DNA of 64,000 nt from Pleurocapsa sp. FMAR1. GTDB taxonomy: Bacteria > Cyanobacteriota > Cyanobacteriia > Cyanobacteriales > Xenococcaceae. Shown here piece by piece: positions 38,384 to 47,065 of this stretch. Position numbers and translations under genes: made by a program. How positions within the stretch are numbered: the first letter of the stretch is position 1; each line of letters starts with the position of its first letter. Below the pieces are notes generated by a model. The model saw only the letters and a list, made by a program, of their open reading frames with translations. It did no database searches and had not been told where the DNA came from. The DNA is taken from assembly GCF_963665995.1 (NCBI RefSeq), contig NZ_OY762512.1, positions 1,426,001-1,490,000 on the forward strand, written 5' to 3'.

Positions 38384-38659
38384 CTAGTAACTGATTACTG
38401 ATAATTGCGAGACAGTTACGTTGCGGCACATGCGGCTAAAGCCTTTGTATGACCCGTTGCGAGACAAAACCGTTGCGGGGGTTCCCCCCGTTGAGGTTAT
38501 TGTCGAGGGTGAGTAAACTGTCGAGGTTGATAATTGACTAACAGGAGCAGGAATCATTTCCCCGCGAAAATCGAGTAGCTGCACAACTACTAAATATGCG
38601 ATCGCAATTAAGATTGAAATCACTCCTGTGACAATGGCGATTAATTTACTCCGATCCAT
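38384..38659 (-). CDS. Small membrane protein extended by a mobile GC-rich element
   Basis: The first 40 residues (one membrane helix, LIAIVTGVISILIAIAYLVV, then LLDFRGEMIPAPVSQLS) are the native protein. The next 40 residues are encoded by a 120-bp insert, and the frame then rejoins QLSVISY and stops at TAG. Because the 9-bp duplication plus 120-bp insert totals 129 bp, a multiple of three, the frame is kept and the protein is simply lengthened. The native product would be about 48 residues. A short DFRGEMIPAP-type membrane protein is common in cyanobacteria; its function is unknown. Confidence 0.7.
   Translation of the reverse strand: MDRSKLIAIVTGVISILIAIAYLVVVQLLDFRGEMIPAPVSQLSTSTVYSPSTITSTGGTPATVLSRNGSYKGFSRMCRNVTVSQLSVISY
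38408..38527. mobile_element. 120-bp GC-rich miniature element with 9-bp target duplication
   Basis: The insert is flanked by exact direct repeats TGATAATTG at 38399-38407 and 38528-38536. Its ends are inverted: CGAGACAGTT at the left and AACTGTCGAGG at the right share GACAGTT. Inside are the palindromic modules CGTTGCGGGGGTTCC with CCCCGTTGAGG. Similar ends and modules occur at 24286-24510 and 16555-16930. No ORF of its own, so it would need a transposase in trans. Confidence 0.8.
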
Positions 38660-38791
38660 CTTGCTCCTGCTTCATAATCTTTAATATGCTTACATTGTTT
38701 CACAAAAAAGAAATATCCCCAATCTCAGAGTAAGGCGATCGAGGATAAAAAAAATCCAATTTAATTAGTTTTTTTTGGAAATGATTAGCAA

Positions 38792-39127
38792 TTACCAACC
38801 TTTTTCTGCTTGAGAAAGAACATAAGTTGCTACGTCATCAATTTGAGTATCACTTAAACGACCTTTAAAAGCTGGCATGGCATTTTTGCCATTAACTACT
38901 TGATGAGTAACCGCCTCAAGAGAGTTCATTTCATATTTATCTAAGGCATCTTTTTGTAGTGTTTTTGCTCCGCTAATAACGTTTCTGCCACCAGCATGAC
39001 AAGCAGCACAGTTAGCACTAAAAATTTTAGCTCCGCTAGCAGCATCGCCTGCTATTGCGGGAGTAGCGAAGGCGAACATCGCAGCAGTTAAAAACACCAG
39101 TAGTGTTGATAATAATTTGGCAAACAT
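38792..39127 (-). CDS. petJ: Cytochrome c6
   Basis: A soluble lumenal c-type cytochrome that carries electrons from cytochrome b6f to photosystem I (or cytochrome oxidase) when copper is scarce. Start is ATG at 39127 (AGAGGAG ribosome site); an upstream TTG is less likely. The signal peptide ([22 protein letters not shown]) is followed by the heme site CAACH, then the axial Met in NAMPAFKG, and ends in AEKGW. It is divergent from petE with a 275-bp gap, a layout suited to copper-responsive switching. Confidence 0.96.
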   Translation of the reverse strand: MFAKLLSTLLVFLTAAMFAFATPAIAGDAASGAKIFSANCAACHAGGRNVISGAKTLQKDALDKYEMNSLEAVTHQVVNGKNAMPAFKGRLSDTQIDDVATYVLSQAEKGW

Positions 39128-39220
39128 GGTATCTCCTCTCAAAATTATTAAGCTTCAATTAAAAAAGCTGATTGTAATCAAATAACTATGGTGTGTTATC
39201 CGTACAAAATAGTCAAAAGA

Positions 39221-39256
39221 CAAGTCGTCAAAGTTTTACAACTCGTCAAACTTCTG
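39221..39256. promoter_or_regulatory. Paired 18-bp direct repeats between petJ and petE, candidate operator
   Basis: CAAGTCGTCAAAGTTTTA (39221-39238) is followed immediately by CAACTCGTCAAACTTCTG (39239-39256), identical at 13 of 18 positions and both with TCGTCAAA. An inverted pair AAGTTT...AAACTT spans them. In Synechocystis the BlaI-type repressor PetR controls petE and petJ with copper; this site could bind such a protein. Function is inferred. Confidence 0.4.
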
Positions 39257-39402
39257 TAGTAATATATAAACAAAGGGATAGAGCCAATAGAAATACAGCC
39301 AGATCGTTGTAAAAGCAAGAGGGTTCGATCTAGGTTCTAATTCCTCGTATTCAGAAATGTTTACTAAAAAAAATCATATTCGATCAAGAGAGTTCAACAA
39401 AA

Positions 39403-39762
39403 ATGGCTAGAAAAATAAGTTTGTTATTGTCGGCACTAGTATTAGTAGTATCTACCTTCTTCTTCAGCGTTGCTCCCGCAGCAGCTAATACTGTTGATGT
39501 AAAAATGGGTAGCGACAAGGGAATGCTTAAGTTTGTACCCGAAACTGTAACTATTAAAGAAGGAGATACAGTTAAGTGGGATAATAATAAAATGTCTCCT
39601 CACAACGTAGTTTTTGAGAATGCTACCGACAAATCTCACAAAAACTTAGTGTTTTCTCCAGGAGAAAGCTATGAAAGTACTTTTAATGAAGCTGGAGAAT
39701 ATTCCTACTACTGTGAGCCTCATCGCGGTGCTGGAATGGTAGGCAAAGTAATTGTTCAATAA
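39403..39762 (+). CDS. petE: Plastocyanin
   Basis: A 119-residue blue-copper protein of the thylakoid lumen, the copper-replete alternative to cytochrome c6. The signal peptide ([22 protein letters not shown]) precedes the mature protein. Copper ligands are His in MSPHNVVF and Cys, His and Met in [11 protein letters not shown]. Length is typical. It is followed by a terminator at 39797-39836. Confidence 0.97.
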   Translation: MARKISLLLSALVLVVSTFFFSVAPAAANTVDVKMGSDKGMLKFVPETVTIKEGDTVKWDNNKMSPHNVVFENATDKSHKNLVFSPGESYESTFNEAGEYSYYCEPHRGAGMVGKVIVQ

Positions 39763-39796
39763 GCTTTGAGCTAAACAAAATCAATTCTCGCAATTA

Positions 39797-39836
39797 AAAA
39801 GGAGAGGTAGATGTTTTTATGTTTACCTCTCCTTTT
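39797..39836 (+). terminator. petE terminator-like hairpin
   Basis: Arms AAAAGGAGAGGTA (39797-39809) and its exact complement (39824-39836) form a 13-bp stem with a 14-nt loop, starting 35 bp after the petE stop. The right arm ends in TTTT. Confidence 0.7.
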
Positions 39837-39906
39837 CCCGTTAATATCAATATTATCGGCAAATATTTCTCATCTTTAAGCATTCATACAATATATAAAA
39901 TTTAAA

Positions 39907-40197
39907 ATGGCAGATTTATCTCCAGAAGAATTAGCTAGAGCTAGAAAAAACAATCTTACGCCTGAAAAATATGCTCGCTTGCGCGCAGAAGCAAAAGCTC
40001 CCTACAGAGGTTTTAGAAAGTTTTTCTACGTTGCTTTTGGTGCTTCTGGTTTAATTGGTGCGTTCGTCTTTTTAGCTAAGTTAGCAGCAGGTCAAGATTT
40101 ATCTGCTAATTTACCTAATTTTGCTCTGCAAATAGGTGTTGTTGCTTTAATGGTGTTTTTATTTCGTGTAGATAAATCAAAGGATGAAGCGAAATAA
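39907..40197 (+). CDS. DUF3493-like membrane protein (LPA3-like)
   Basis: A 96-residue protein with a basic N terminus (RARKNNLTPEKYARLRAEAKAPYRGFRKFFYVAFG) and two membrane helices (FGASGLIGAFVFLAKLAA and NFALQIGVVALMVFLFRV). It matches the cyanobacterial/plastid DUF3493 family. The plant member LPA3 helps photosystem II assembly; a similar role here is inference. It follows the petE terminator, so it probably has its own promoter. Confidence 0.7.
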   Translation: MADLSPEELARARKNNLTPEKYARLRAEAKAPYRGFRKFFYVAFGASGLIGAFVFLAKLAAGQDLSANLPNFALQIGVVALMVFLFRVDKSKDEAK

Positions 40198-40209
40198 TAT
40201 AGCAATCCT

Positions 40210-40560
40210 GCTCATTTTTAGGCAGATTACGAAATTTAAGGGCAAAAACTAGAACATATATCTAAGCAGGTCTATTGGCTCATTTACCCACAATTTGCCT
40301 CCAGTCTGTTTGATCGTGAAATCTTCTTCTATTTGTTCTACTAAGACACCTCAATTTTGATGTTCTTCGATTCCTAACCAAAAACATTCCTGAAAAACAG
40401 CCTAAAAATTGTTCTTTAAATAAATTCGATTGTCTCTTGCTACCAAAAATAGAAAGTCAATAGATTTTTCTTTTGCTAATTCTGTTAGAAAGTTTAAATG
40501 TCCGTAACGATGTTGTTGTTCCGATGTAAGAAACCGAGATGACACCAGGAAAAATTCAAT
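40210..40560 (-). pseudogene. Decayed reading frame, unidentified
   Basis: Leftward, one frame reads LTSEQQHRYGHLNFLTELAK, FLFLVARDNRIYLKNNF, a stop, AVFQECFWLGIEEHQN, a second stop, and GVLVEQIEEDFTIKQTGGK to PIDLLRYMF. The protein-like composition and only two stops suggest a recently lost gene. I do not recognise the family. It lies downstream of the glycan cluster's GT4 gene. Confidence 0.4.
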
Positions 40561-40721
40561 AATGTATCATTTAAACTAGAGTTTAAATGGTACGAGAAAT
40601 TTTAACGAGATTCCAAGAATTTGAGAGGTCTGTTTATCAAAGGGTTCAATCAATACACTCGATTTTTTCTTTTAGCGTAACTTTCTGTACAATTGCTACT
40701 CAACCTTTAACCCTTACGCTG

Positions 40722-42032
40722 CTAGGCATCAAAAACAGCGATGAAGTCCCGTAGCTGTTGACCTACTGCGGCTAAAGAAAAATAGTTTTTTACTCGATGC
40801 TGCCCCAATTTGCCTAGTTGCTCCCGCAGTGAGCGATCGCGCAAAATTCTGCTCAGAGCATGGGATAAAGCGATCGCATTTTCACTAGGAACAACCAAAC
40901 CACCCGATTGTTCACCCTCTTTAAAGATATCAGCAACGCCAGGAGCATCAGTCGCAACTACAGGCAAGCCACACGCCATCGCTTCTAGGGGTGCTACGGG
41001 AAATCCTTCATGACGTGAAGGCAGAGTATAAACGTCAGCAGCCGAAAGATAAGTCAGAATGACCTGACGTTCAATGGTATATTGGTTGAGCCAACGAACG
41101 TTAGCTAAGTTTTTTTGTTTAATCAGCTCTGTAAAACGCCGTGCATCACTACCTGTTCCGATTAACAGTAATAAAGGTTGATCTTTGCATTGTCGGTCAA
41201 CTTGCTCCCAGGCATCCAACAGAATATCCAGTCCTTTGCGGAAAATTTCTACTCTACCGTGCCACACAACAATCTGATTTGCAATTGGCAGATTAAGCAG
41301 TTTTCTGGCTTGATTTCGCTCTATAGCTTGCCATTGATCTACATTCAGAGGATTAAAAATTTTCGCCAGTTTGTTATCCGCGATCTGGTATTTTTTCTTA
41401 ACTCGCTGTCTTTCAGTTTCGCTAGGAATGATTAAACCTTGACAAGCTTTTATAGTTAGAGGGCGAAAATAACGCTCTAAACGACTCAACTGAAAGTTTC
41501 CTCCCTGAAAACTGGCAAACACGGGGATATTCATCAGCTTACCCAACAATATGCAGACATCAAACCGAGCATATTCGTACTCCTGACACAGAATTGCCTG
41601 ACAGTTGTTCTTTTTTAGCTCTTTTGCTACTAATCTAAGCGGAGTTGCTAGATAGGGTAGCGTATGCCTATAGATCTCAAGCTGCCAACGACGCCAACTC
41701 TTAACATCTCCTATAGCTTCCTTAAAATTCCAGCCGTAGGGATTAACTATCGGACGACGAATCGAATGATAAATCTTGGGAACAGGTAAAACGCAGATTT
41801 TTGCGCCTGTAGGAAGATGAATATGATAGACAGGTTCGTTTACGCGCTCGGAGATGCAAAATAAAATAGTTTCTATTCCAGCTAATTTAAGAGCATCAAT
41901 ATAGCCAAATAGCCACCCTCCCGTCATTTCTTGACAAAAAGATTCAAAAGGAACATCAATCGTATCGAGGAAATCTTCAATAAGATTGCCCCAATGGAGT
42001 AAGGCGATCGTCGGCTGAGATGTTTTATTCAC
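40722..42032 (-). CDS. GT4-type glycosyltransferase
   Basis: A 436-residue GT-B fold retaining glycosyltransferase. The C-terminal donor domain has VVWHGRVEIFRKGLDILLDAW, and the E(x7)E motif lies in SRHEGFPVAPLEAMACGLPVVATD. Sugar donor unknown. It ends the leftward glycan cluster, 299 bp (AT-rich, no gene) after the methyltransferase gene. The product is probably membrane-peripheral, adding a sugar to a lipid-linked glycan. Confidence 0.9.
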   Translation of the reverse strand: MNKTSQPTIALLHWGNLIEDFLDTIDVPFESFCQEMTGGWLFGYIDALKLAGIETILFCISERVNEPVYHIHLPTGAKICVLPVPKIYHSIRRPIVNPYGWNFKEAIGDVKSWRRWQLEIYRHTLPYLATPLRLVAKELKKNNCQAILCQEYEYARFDVCILLGKLMNIPVFASFQGGNFQLSRLERYFRPLTIKACQGLIIPSETERQRVKKKYQIADNKLAKIFNPLNVDQWQAIERNQARKLLNLPIANQIVVWHGRVEIFRKGLDILLDAWEQVDRQCKDQPLLLLIGTGSDARRFTELIKQKNLANVRWLNQYTIERQVILTYLSAADVYTLPSRHEGFPVAPLEAMACGLPVVATDAPGVADIFKEGEQSGGLVVPSENAIALSHALSRILRDRSLREQLGKLGQHRVKNYFSLAAVGQQLRDFIAVFDA

Positions 42033-42331
42033 TAATTGTTTAAATAAATGCTATTGAATTTTTTCAGATAAAGAAAGTTAAATTTCGTTGAATCTAATCG
42101 CGATATCTAAATAAGATGCTAGTAAGCAACAACACATCTAAAGCAAAAAATAATCTAATTTGAAAAAAAATAAGCAAATTGTATTAGGATATTTTGCAGC
42201 TAATAATGATGAATTAATAAGCTAAAATACAGCAAACGCAAAGCATATATCTAAATCATCTAATAATTATTAGCAGTTTGATCTTTAATATTTGTCAGCA
42301 ATTTATTCATGATACTTTTGAATTTTATTAA

Positions 42332-43096
42332 TTATTTCTTTTGCCATACATATGCTGTTTCTGTACCTTTAGTATGGGGCTGATGTAAATAGTAACTCAG
42401 CCAGGTTAAAGGACTAATCAACTTGCAAATCCATCTTTTATGGCCCACGGAAAAATCAGAAAATGCTATGTCATGAGAGAAAACTGTCAGAGGATTGATA
42501 AAAGTAGCATATTTTTGACAGGGTAAGGTAATCAAATTATTTAATTCTGCTAGCGTGTATCCTCTTCGTACATGACCCCATTCGTCCATTACTTCTTTTT
42601 CTGGGGGACAAATTGATTTTAAGAAACTATAGTAGGGAAATCGCCAATTTTCGTTAGGCGTACTGACAAGCAGAAATCCTCCAGGTTTTAATATTCGTAA
42701 GGCTTCACAAATGGCTTTCTTGTCATCGGGAATATGTTCCAAAACGTCGAACATGGTGACGGCATCAAAAGAGCGATCGTCAAAAGGCAAAGCAGTCGCA
42801 TCACCATAGACGAAACTAACGTTTTTTTGTTGATTACATGGTGCGTTTGCAAAATTTGGATTACAGTCTAGATTAGTAATTCGAGAATGGGGATAAAGTA
42901 AGGCAGTTAGTCCTCCTTGTCCTCCGCCTATTTCTAACAGGTCATTTAGAGCAAGATTAGGTGCAACACGATGTATGGCGCGCATTTTCTCACGATAGAA
43001 AAATCCTAAAGTCAGAGGATGAGGAAAAGGATTTTGAGCAACAAATTCTGATAAAGATGTTTGATTAATTTTCTTTTTGGTTGAAGTAGCAATCAT
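42332..43096 (-). CDS. Class I SAM-dependent methyltransferase in glycan cluster
   Basis: A 254-residue methyltransferase with motif I LLEIGGGQGGLTALL, acidic loop ITNLDCNPNF, VTMFDVLEHIPDDKKAICEA and LRILKPGGFLLVSTPNENW. It probably methylates a sugar or a glycan end, judging by its neighbours. Its ATG overlaps the TGA of the decayed methyltransferase gene upstream (ATGA), a translational-coupling layout retained from when that gene was intact. Confidence 0.85.
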   Translation of the reverse strand: MIATSTKKKINQTSLSEFVAQNPFPHPLTLGFFYREKMRAIHRVAPNLALNDLLEIGGGQGGLTALLYPHSRITNLDCNPNFANAPCNQQKNVSFVYGDATALPFDDRSFDAVTMFDVLEHIPDDKKAICEALRILKPGGFLLVSTPNENWRFPYYSFLKSICPPEKEVMDEWGHVRRGYTLAELNNLITLPCQKYATFINPLTVFSHDIAFSDFSVGHKRWICKLISPLTWLSYYLHQPHTKGTETAYVWQKK

Positions 43097-43513
43097 TTTT
43101 TACTAAATAGCTTTTGCATTATGTTTTTAGCTCGTCTAATCAGATCTTGCTTTGCTAGCCTTGGTATTGCTAACAGCACTTTTTTAAAAGAGATATTTTT
43201 TGGCTCTGCGACTGCTTAACATTTATCTATTTCGCCAGCGTACCACTGAGCATTCTGATGTTCTCTTTGATAATTTTAGGCAAGTTCTAAATACTTATTA
43301 GGAGGAACTAATCTAAGTTGTTGTTGAGAGCTTTGCTGCCATAATTTGTATAATTCAGGTTATTTTTTGGTAAAATATTGCTGTTCGGCAAACAATAAAA
43401 TATTTTGAGCATACCAGTAATCTACTCGCTCATTCTAAAAGGACAATTTCTGTGGCAGAGCGTCTCGATTTCTCATGTAAATATACAAAAAAGTCGTTAC
43501 TATAGATTGACAT
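43093..43513 (-). pseudogene. Decayed SAM-dependent methyltransferase gene
   Basis: It starts at ATG 43513, directly after the TAA of the upstream GT2 gene, reading MSIYSNDFFVYLHEKSRR and AATEIV-like sequence, then stops. A second, shifted frame continues ERVDYWYAQNILLFAEQQYF, LRLVPPNKYLELA and NISFKKVLLAIPRLAK to TGA 43093, and carries four in-frame stops. Start and end match the ends of a methyltransferase family common in cyanobacterial glycan clusters (IYSNDFF-KSRRSA and WWYAQNILLF). The SAM-binding core between them has been deleted. Identification is from memory of the family. Confidence 0.65.
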
Positions 43514-44797
43514 TTACTTTTCTTCTCCAGCTATATAGTCTTTGTTTTGCCAATAATATTTAACACCAGCCAGACAGCCAGCAACTTCCGATTCCAGAGT
43601 GGGCTGGCAATCGCCTCTAATATATTTGCCAAAGGCTCTTTTAAGGTAATATCTGGGTAAGGCAATTAAAGTTCGTCGTAGGTTTCCCCAATGTTGATAG
43701 CGGTTGAACTGGACAAGAAGAGCAGCTATGTGTCCTCTCATATATTGGTACATCTGCTGCTGCAAACTCTTAAGATTGTGGCGATGATAATGAAAAATTA
43801 CTGCTGTAGGTTCATAACGGCATTGCCAGCCTTGAGCCAAAATTCTATACCACATTTCAGAATCCTCGCTGCATCCTGCCGCACCAGCACCAAGCATCTG
43901 GTTAAAACTGCCAACTAGCTGGAATACCTGACTGCGAAATGCCATGTTTGCACCAGCACCAATGCGCCATACAGGTACTCCTTTAGACAGCATTGCTGCA
44001 AAAAATTTGCGCCCAAAAATTAAATGTTGGTATTCCCAACGAGAACTATTTGAACCCTGATAGAAAGCAACTTGAGCTGGGGTTTCTAATTCAGCAGGTA
44101 ACATCAACCCAGTTACTGCCATGACCTCTGGTTCTTTAAAGCCTTGTTCTAAACCAAAGATCCATTGGGGATGAACCTCCACATCATCATCAGTAAAAGC
44201 AATGATGTCTCCTCGACAGTGACCAATTCCCGTGTTACGAGCAATGCTGAGTCCAGGGTTGGCTTCTAAGATATATTTCAGCTGTGGAAATTGACTTACT
44301 ATCTGTCGGGTAGCATCACTACTAGGTGCGTTATCGATGACGAGAATTTCCAAAGGAGAGGGAGCAAGAACACAAAGCGATCGCAAACATTTTTTTAGCT
44401 GCTCTGGTCTATCTCTGGTACAAACTACGACAGAAACGCTTAATGTAGCTGGTTGTTGCCAACGAGCTTTTAAAGCATATAGGGGCTGCTCTAGTTGCTG
44501 CAACTGTTTCCAGTCGGTCAAGGGGTTCGGACATTGATGTAGACGATCCACGGGTAGTTTGCCTGCAAAACTAGCTCCTAGCAGTTGGCTACCAACTCCA
44601 AAAGAGATCGCCTTAACTGCTAAATTGAGAATTGCAGCCGCAGATAAAGGTAACTCAGAAGCAGATATTTCGCGATCGCCAAGCGGAATACCTTGCCAAC
44701 AGAAAAAAACTAATATTCCCTGATAGCCGTCGGGTAGGGTCAAAGGCGAAATTTTTTGACTCAATTCTAACTGAATTACTTTCCAAGGTGCTTGCAT
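43514..44797 (-). CDS. GT2-type glycosyltransferase
   Basis: I start it at ATG 44797 (MQAPWKVIQLEL), about 14 bp after the upstream gene; an in-frame start at 44944 would add 49 residues overlapping that gene. The first 120 residues are a divergent N-terminal domain shared with the protein at 45831-47057. The GT2 domain has VSVVVCTRDRPEQLKKCLRSL and the DXD-type AFTDDDVEVHPQWI, with a catalytic-region AGCSEDSEMWYRIL. An inverting GT-A enzyme; sugar unknown. Confidence 0.88.
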   Translation of the reverse strand: MQAPWKVIQLELSQKISPLTLPDGYQGILVFFCWQGIPLGDREISASELPLSAAAILNLAVKAISFGVGSQLLGASFAGKLPVDRLHQCPNPLTDWKQLQQLEQPLYALKARWQQPATLSVSVVVCTRDRPEQLKKCLRSLCVLAPSPLEILVIDNAPSSDATRQIVSQFPQLKYILEANPGLSIARNTGIGHCRGDIIAFTDDDVEVHPQWIFGLEQGFKEPEVMAVTGLMLPAELETPAQVAFYQGSNSSRWEYQHLIFGRKFFAAMLSKGVPVWRIGAGANMAFRSQVFQLVGSFNQMLGAGAAGCSEDSEMWYRILAQGWQCRYEPTAVIFHYHRHNLKSLQQQMYQYMRGHIAALLVQFNRYQHWGNLRRTLIALPRYYLKRAFGKYIRGDCQPTLESEVAGCLAGVKYYWQNKDYIAGEEK

Positions 44798-44811
44798 GAT
44801 GTCTACTATTG

Positions 44812-45834
44812 TTATGGTCTGGTTTCTACCGCAGTGGAAATAGCTGTTTCGATCCCTAGGGACTCGGAGCAACTGGCAGCACAACCTAATATTGCACCGC
44901 GTCTTTTGGGTAACATAAGGGATATACGCACAATGCCATTCCACTTACCCAAAACAAAGCAGGCGTTAATCATAGCTTTCGGTTTAGAGCCGCGACCAAG
45001 CATCGCCTTAATCGCAGTGAACAAAACTTTTTTAGTCGCAGCAATAGCTTTCTTTGATGTTGTCAATAACCAATCAAGCTCAGAATCTGACCACAGCAAA
45101 GCATCGCCAAATATTTGCGAAATGCCCAGACCATAATTGATGCGATACAGATACTTGAATTGAGTTCTTTGAGCTGGAATAAAATGGTTAATTTGACATA
45201 ATGGATTATACCAAAGTTCGGCAACAGCAGATAAACGCAAAGCTAATTCAACATCTCCACCAGAAATTAATTTCTGACCAACGCGATCGTTCAAATACTG
45301 CTTTTTTAACCAGTTTGTGGCTAATAAAGTGCGACGATTAATTACCATTCCTGCACCTACCAAACAAGAAACAGTTTTTGCTTTTCTTCCTTGTTCCTGC
45401 TGGGCAAAACAATAACCATATTCTCGGACAAAAGGTTTTGGCGGGCTTGACCACTCTAGACTTACTCGACCACCAAAAGCACTACAGTCAGGGTACTGCT
45501 GGGCAAATCGAACCGCTTGTTCGAGCCAATCTACTGCTAAAAGACAATCATCATCAATAAAAGCAATCCAATCTCCCGTAGTATTTTTGATTCCGCAGCG
45601 ACGTGCGTGGTTAAGACCCTGCTGTGGTTCAATAATCTGGCTCAGGTTAGGAATAGTAGCAGCCTGGAGATGTTTGTCAACTATGGTTGCGGTGTGGTCG
45701 CTACAATTATTGTTAACAACCAAGACTCCCCATTCCACCCCCGAAGGTTTTTGCCGAGCGATCGTTTCTAATACGCGATCAAGTAAGTCAGCATGGTTAT
45801 AAGTACAGATAATTAAATCAAAACTAACGTTCAT
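44812..45834 (-). CDS. GT2-type glycosyltransferase
   Basis: A 340-residue GT-A enzyme with LIICTYNHADLLDRVLETIA at the start, the metal motif AFIDDDCLLAVDWL and the acidic SGGDVELALRL. Its start overlaps the upstream GT2 stop by 4 bp (ATGA), so translation is probably coupled. The C-terminal tail is hydrophobic-polar without clear membrane helices. Part of the glycan cluster; sugar unknown. Confidence 0.88.
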   Translation of the reverse strand: MNVSFDLIICTYNHADLLDRVLETIARQKPSGVEWGVLVVNNNCSDHTATIVDKHLQAATIPNLSQIIEPQQGLNHARRCGIKNTTGDWIAFIDDDCLLAVDWLEQAVRFAQQYPDCSAFGGRVSLEWSSPPKPFVREYGYCFAQQEQGRKAKTVSCLVGAGMVINRRTLLATNWLKKQYLNDRVGQKLISGGDVELALRLSAVAELWYNPLCQINHFIPAQRTQFKYLYRINYGLGISQIFGDALLWSDSELDWLLTTSKKAIAATKKVLFTAIKAMLGRGSKPKAMINACFVLGKWNGIVRISLMLPKRRGAILGCAASCSESLGIETAISTAVETRP

Positions 45835-47057
45835 TTTTTGACGGCTAGATTTAAATTGAGCGTGGATTTAGCTTTAATAGATTCGATACGTAGTAGAGAA
45901 CGTTGGTATTCACCCAACAGTCCCATAATTCCGCCCCACAACTCAGCCAGGGACATAGAGATGGGAATTGGATTACGCCCAGTTAAACTTCTTTTGGCTT
46001 GACGATATTGGTATTGAAACCACCACCAAATCAAACGGCGCAGTTGGGGTCTTTTGACTACATCAGTTTGATATGATTTGACGACAAAAGCCATAAAGCC
46101 AAGTCCCCAACTCCAATATTGACGACGCAGCTTGGTTAGGTCTTGGCGATGTTGATGAAAAACCATATACTGTGGTTCGTATACTAGCGGATAACCAGCT
46201 CGAATCACTCGATAAAACATATCCAAATCTCCACCTCCAGGTAAGGTTGCTCCCGTATCTAATGCTTCGTCAAAACCGCCCAACTCCAGCAATACTTGTC
46301 GCCGAAAAGCCATATTACAGCCAGCACCAAAGATACCAGCACCACAAGGATAGAGTGGATTGCCAGGTAAAACTTTGCTATAGCGAATCTTGTCAAAACC
46401 GCGACGGAAGCCACCTCCTCGTTCAAAAATAATTTGTGCTTCTGTTTCTAGTTCGTAAGGCAAAACTAGCCCTGTAAAAGCTGCTGCATCGGGATTTTCT
46501 TGCCAGACTTCGCTTATTCCTGCAAGCCAATTGCGGTCTACTACTACATCATCATCAATAAAGGCAATCATTTCGCTTTTAGCTTCATTGATTGCTCGAT
46601 TACGGGCAAAATCTAACCCTGGCTTTGGTTCGCACGTATAACGCACCTTAATTAACTCAGAAACCAGGTCTTTGGTTTGAGAATCGCTAGGAGCGTTGTC
46701 TACTACCAAAATTTCTAATGTCGATTGTTCTAGCTGGAGTAAAGAGTTCAAACATCTTGCCAAGTTGTCGGTGCGATCTTTGGTACAAATGGCTACTGTT
46801 AAACAAGGAATAGATAGTTGTCGGCAAGGAATTAATTCTGCTCGAATTTGCTCTTGCAGTATTTTTGAACTAAGCTGTTGAGTAATTAGCCGAGCAAGTT
46901 CGACAGACTCGATGATGGTATTGGGTTGAGCTTGGTGCATAATAAATCCAACTACCCGCTCTCGGTAACGAACCAGCAACGCTATGCCCGTCTGGTCAGA
47001 CAAACTAATTGAAGGTAAAGCCTTGGTTACTTCCAGTTCTACAATTCGATACGTCAT
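45831..47057 (-). CDS. GT2-type glycosyltransferase
   Basis: A 408-residue enzyme. The N-terminal 95 residues resemble those of the GT2 at 43514. The catalytic domain has TVAICTKDRTDNLARCLNSLL, AFIDDDVVVDRNWL and PGGGDLDMFYRVI. It starts 8 bp after the ABC exporter stop and overlaps the next gene by 4 bp. It is likely a paralogue of the 43514 gene, and both probably act on the same glycan. Confidence 0.88.
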   Translation of the reverse strand: MTYRIVELEVTKALPSISLSDQTGIALLVRYRERVVGFIMHQAQPNTIIESVELARLITQQLSSKILQEQIRAELIPCRQLSIPCLTVAICTKDRTDNLARCLNSLLQLEQSTLEILVVDNAPSDSQTKDLVSELIKVRYTCEPKPGLDFARNRAINEAKSEMIAFIDDDVVVDRNWLAGISEVWQENPDAAAFTGLVLPYELETEAQIIFERGGGFRRGFDKIRYSKVLPGNPLYPCGAGIFGAGCNMAFRRQVLLELGGFDEALDTGATLPGGGDLDMFYRVIRAGYPLVYEPQYMVFHQHRQDLTKLRRQYWSWGLGFMAFVVKSYQTDVVKRPQLRRLIWWWFQYQYRQAKRSLTGRNPIPISMSLAELWGGIMGLLGEYQRSLLRIESIKAKSTLNLNLAVKK

Positions 47058-47065
47058 AAACTTTT

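Noticed and set aside
39301-39330. A TTCGAT-containing stretch resembling a tRNA T-arm
   Set aside because: No matching acceptor or anticodon arm can be folded around it.
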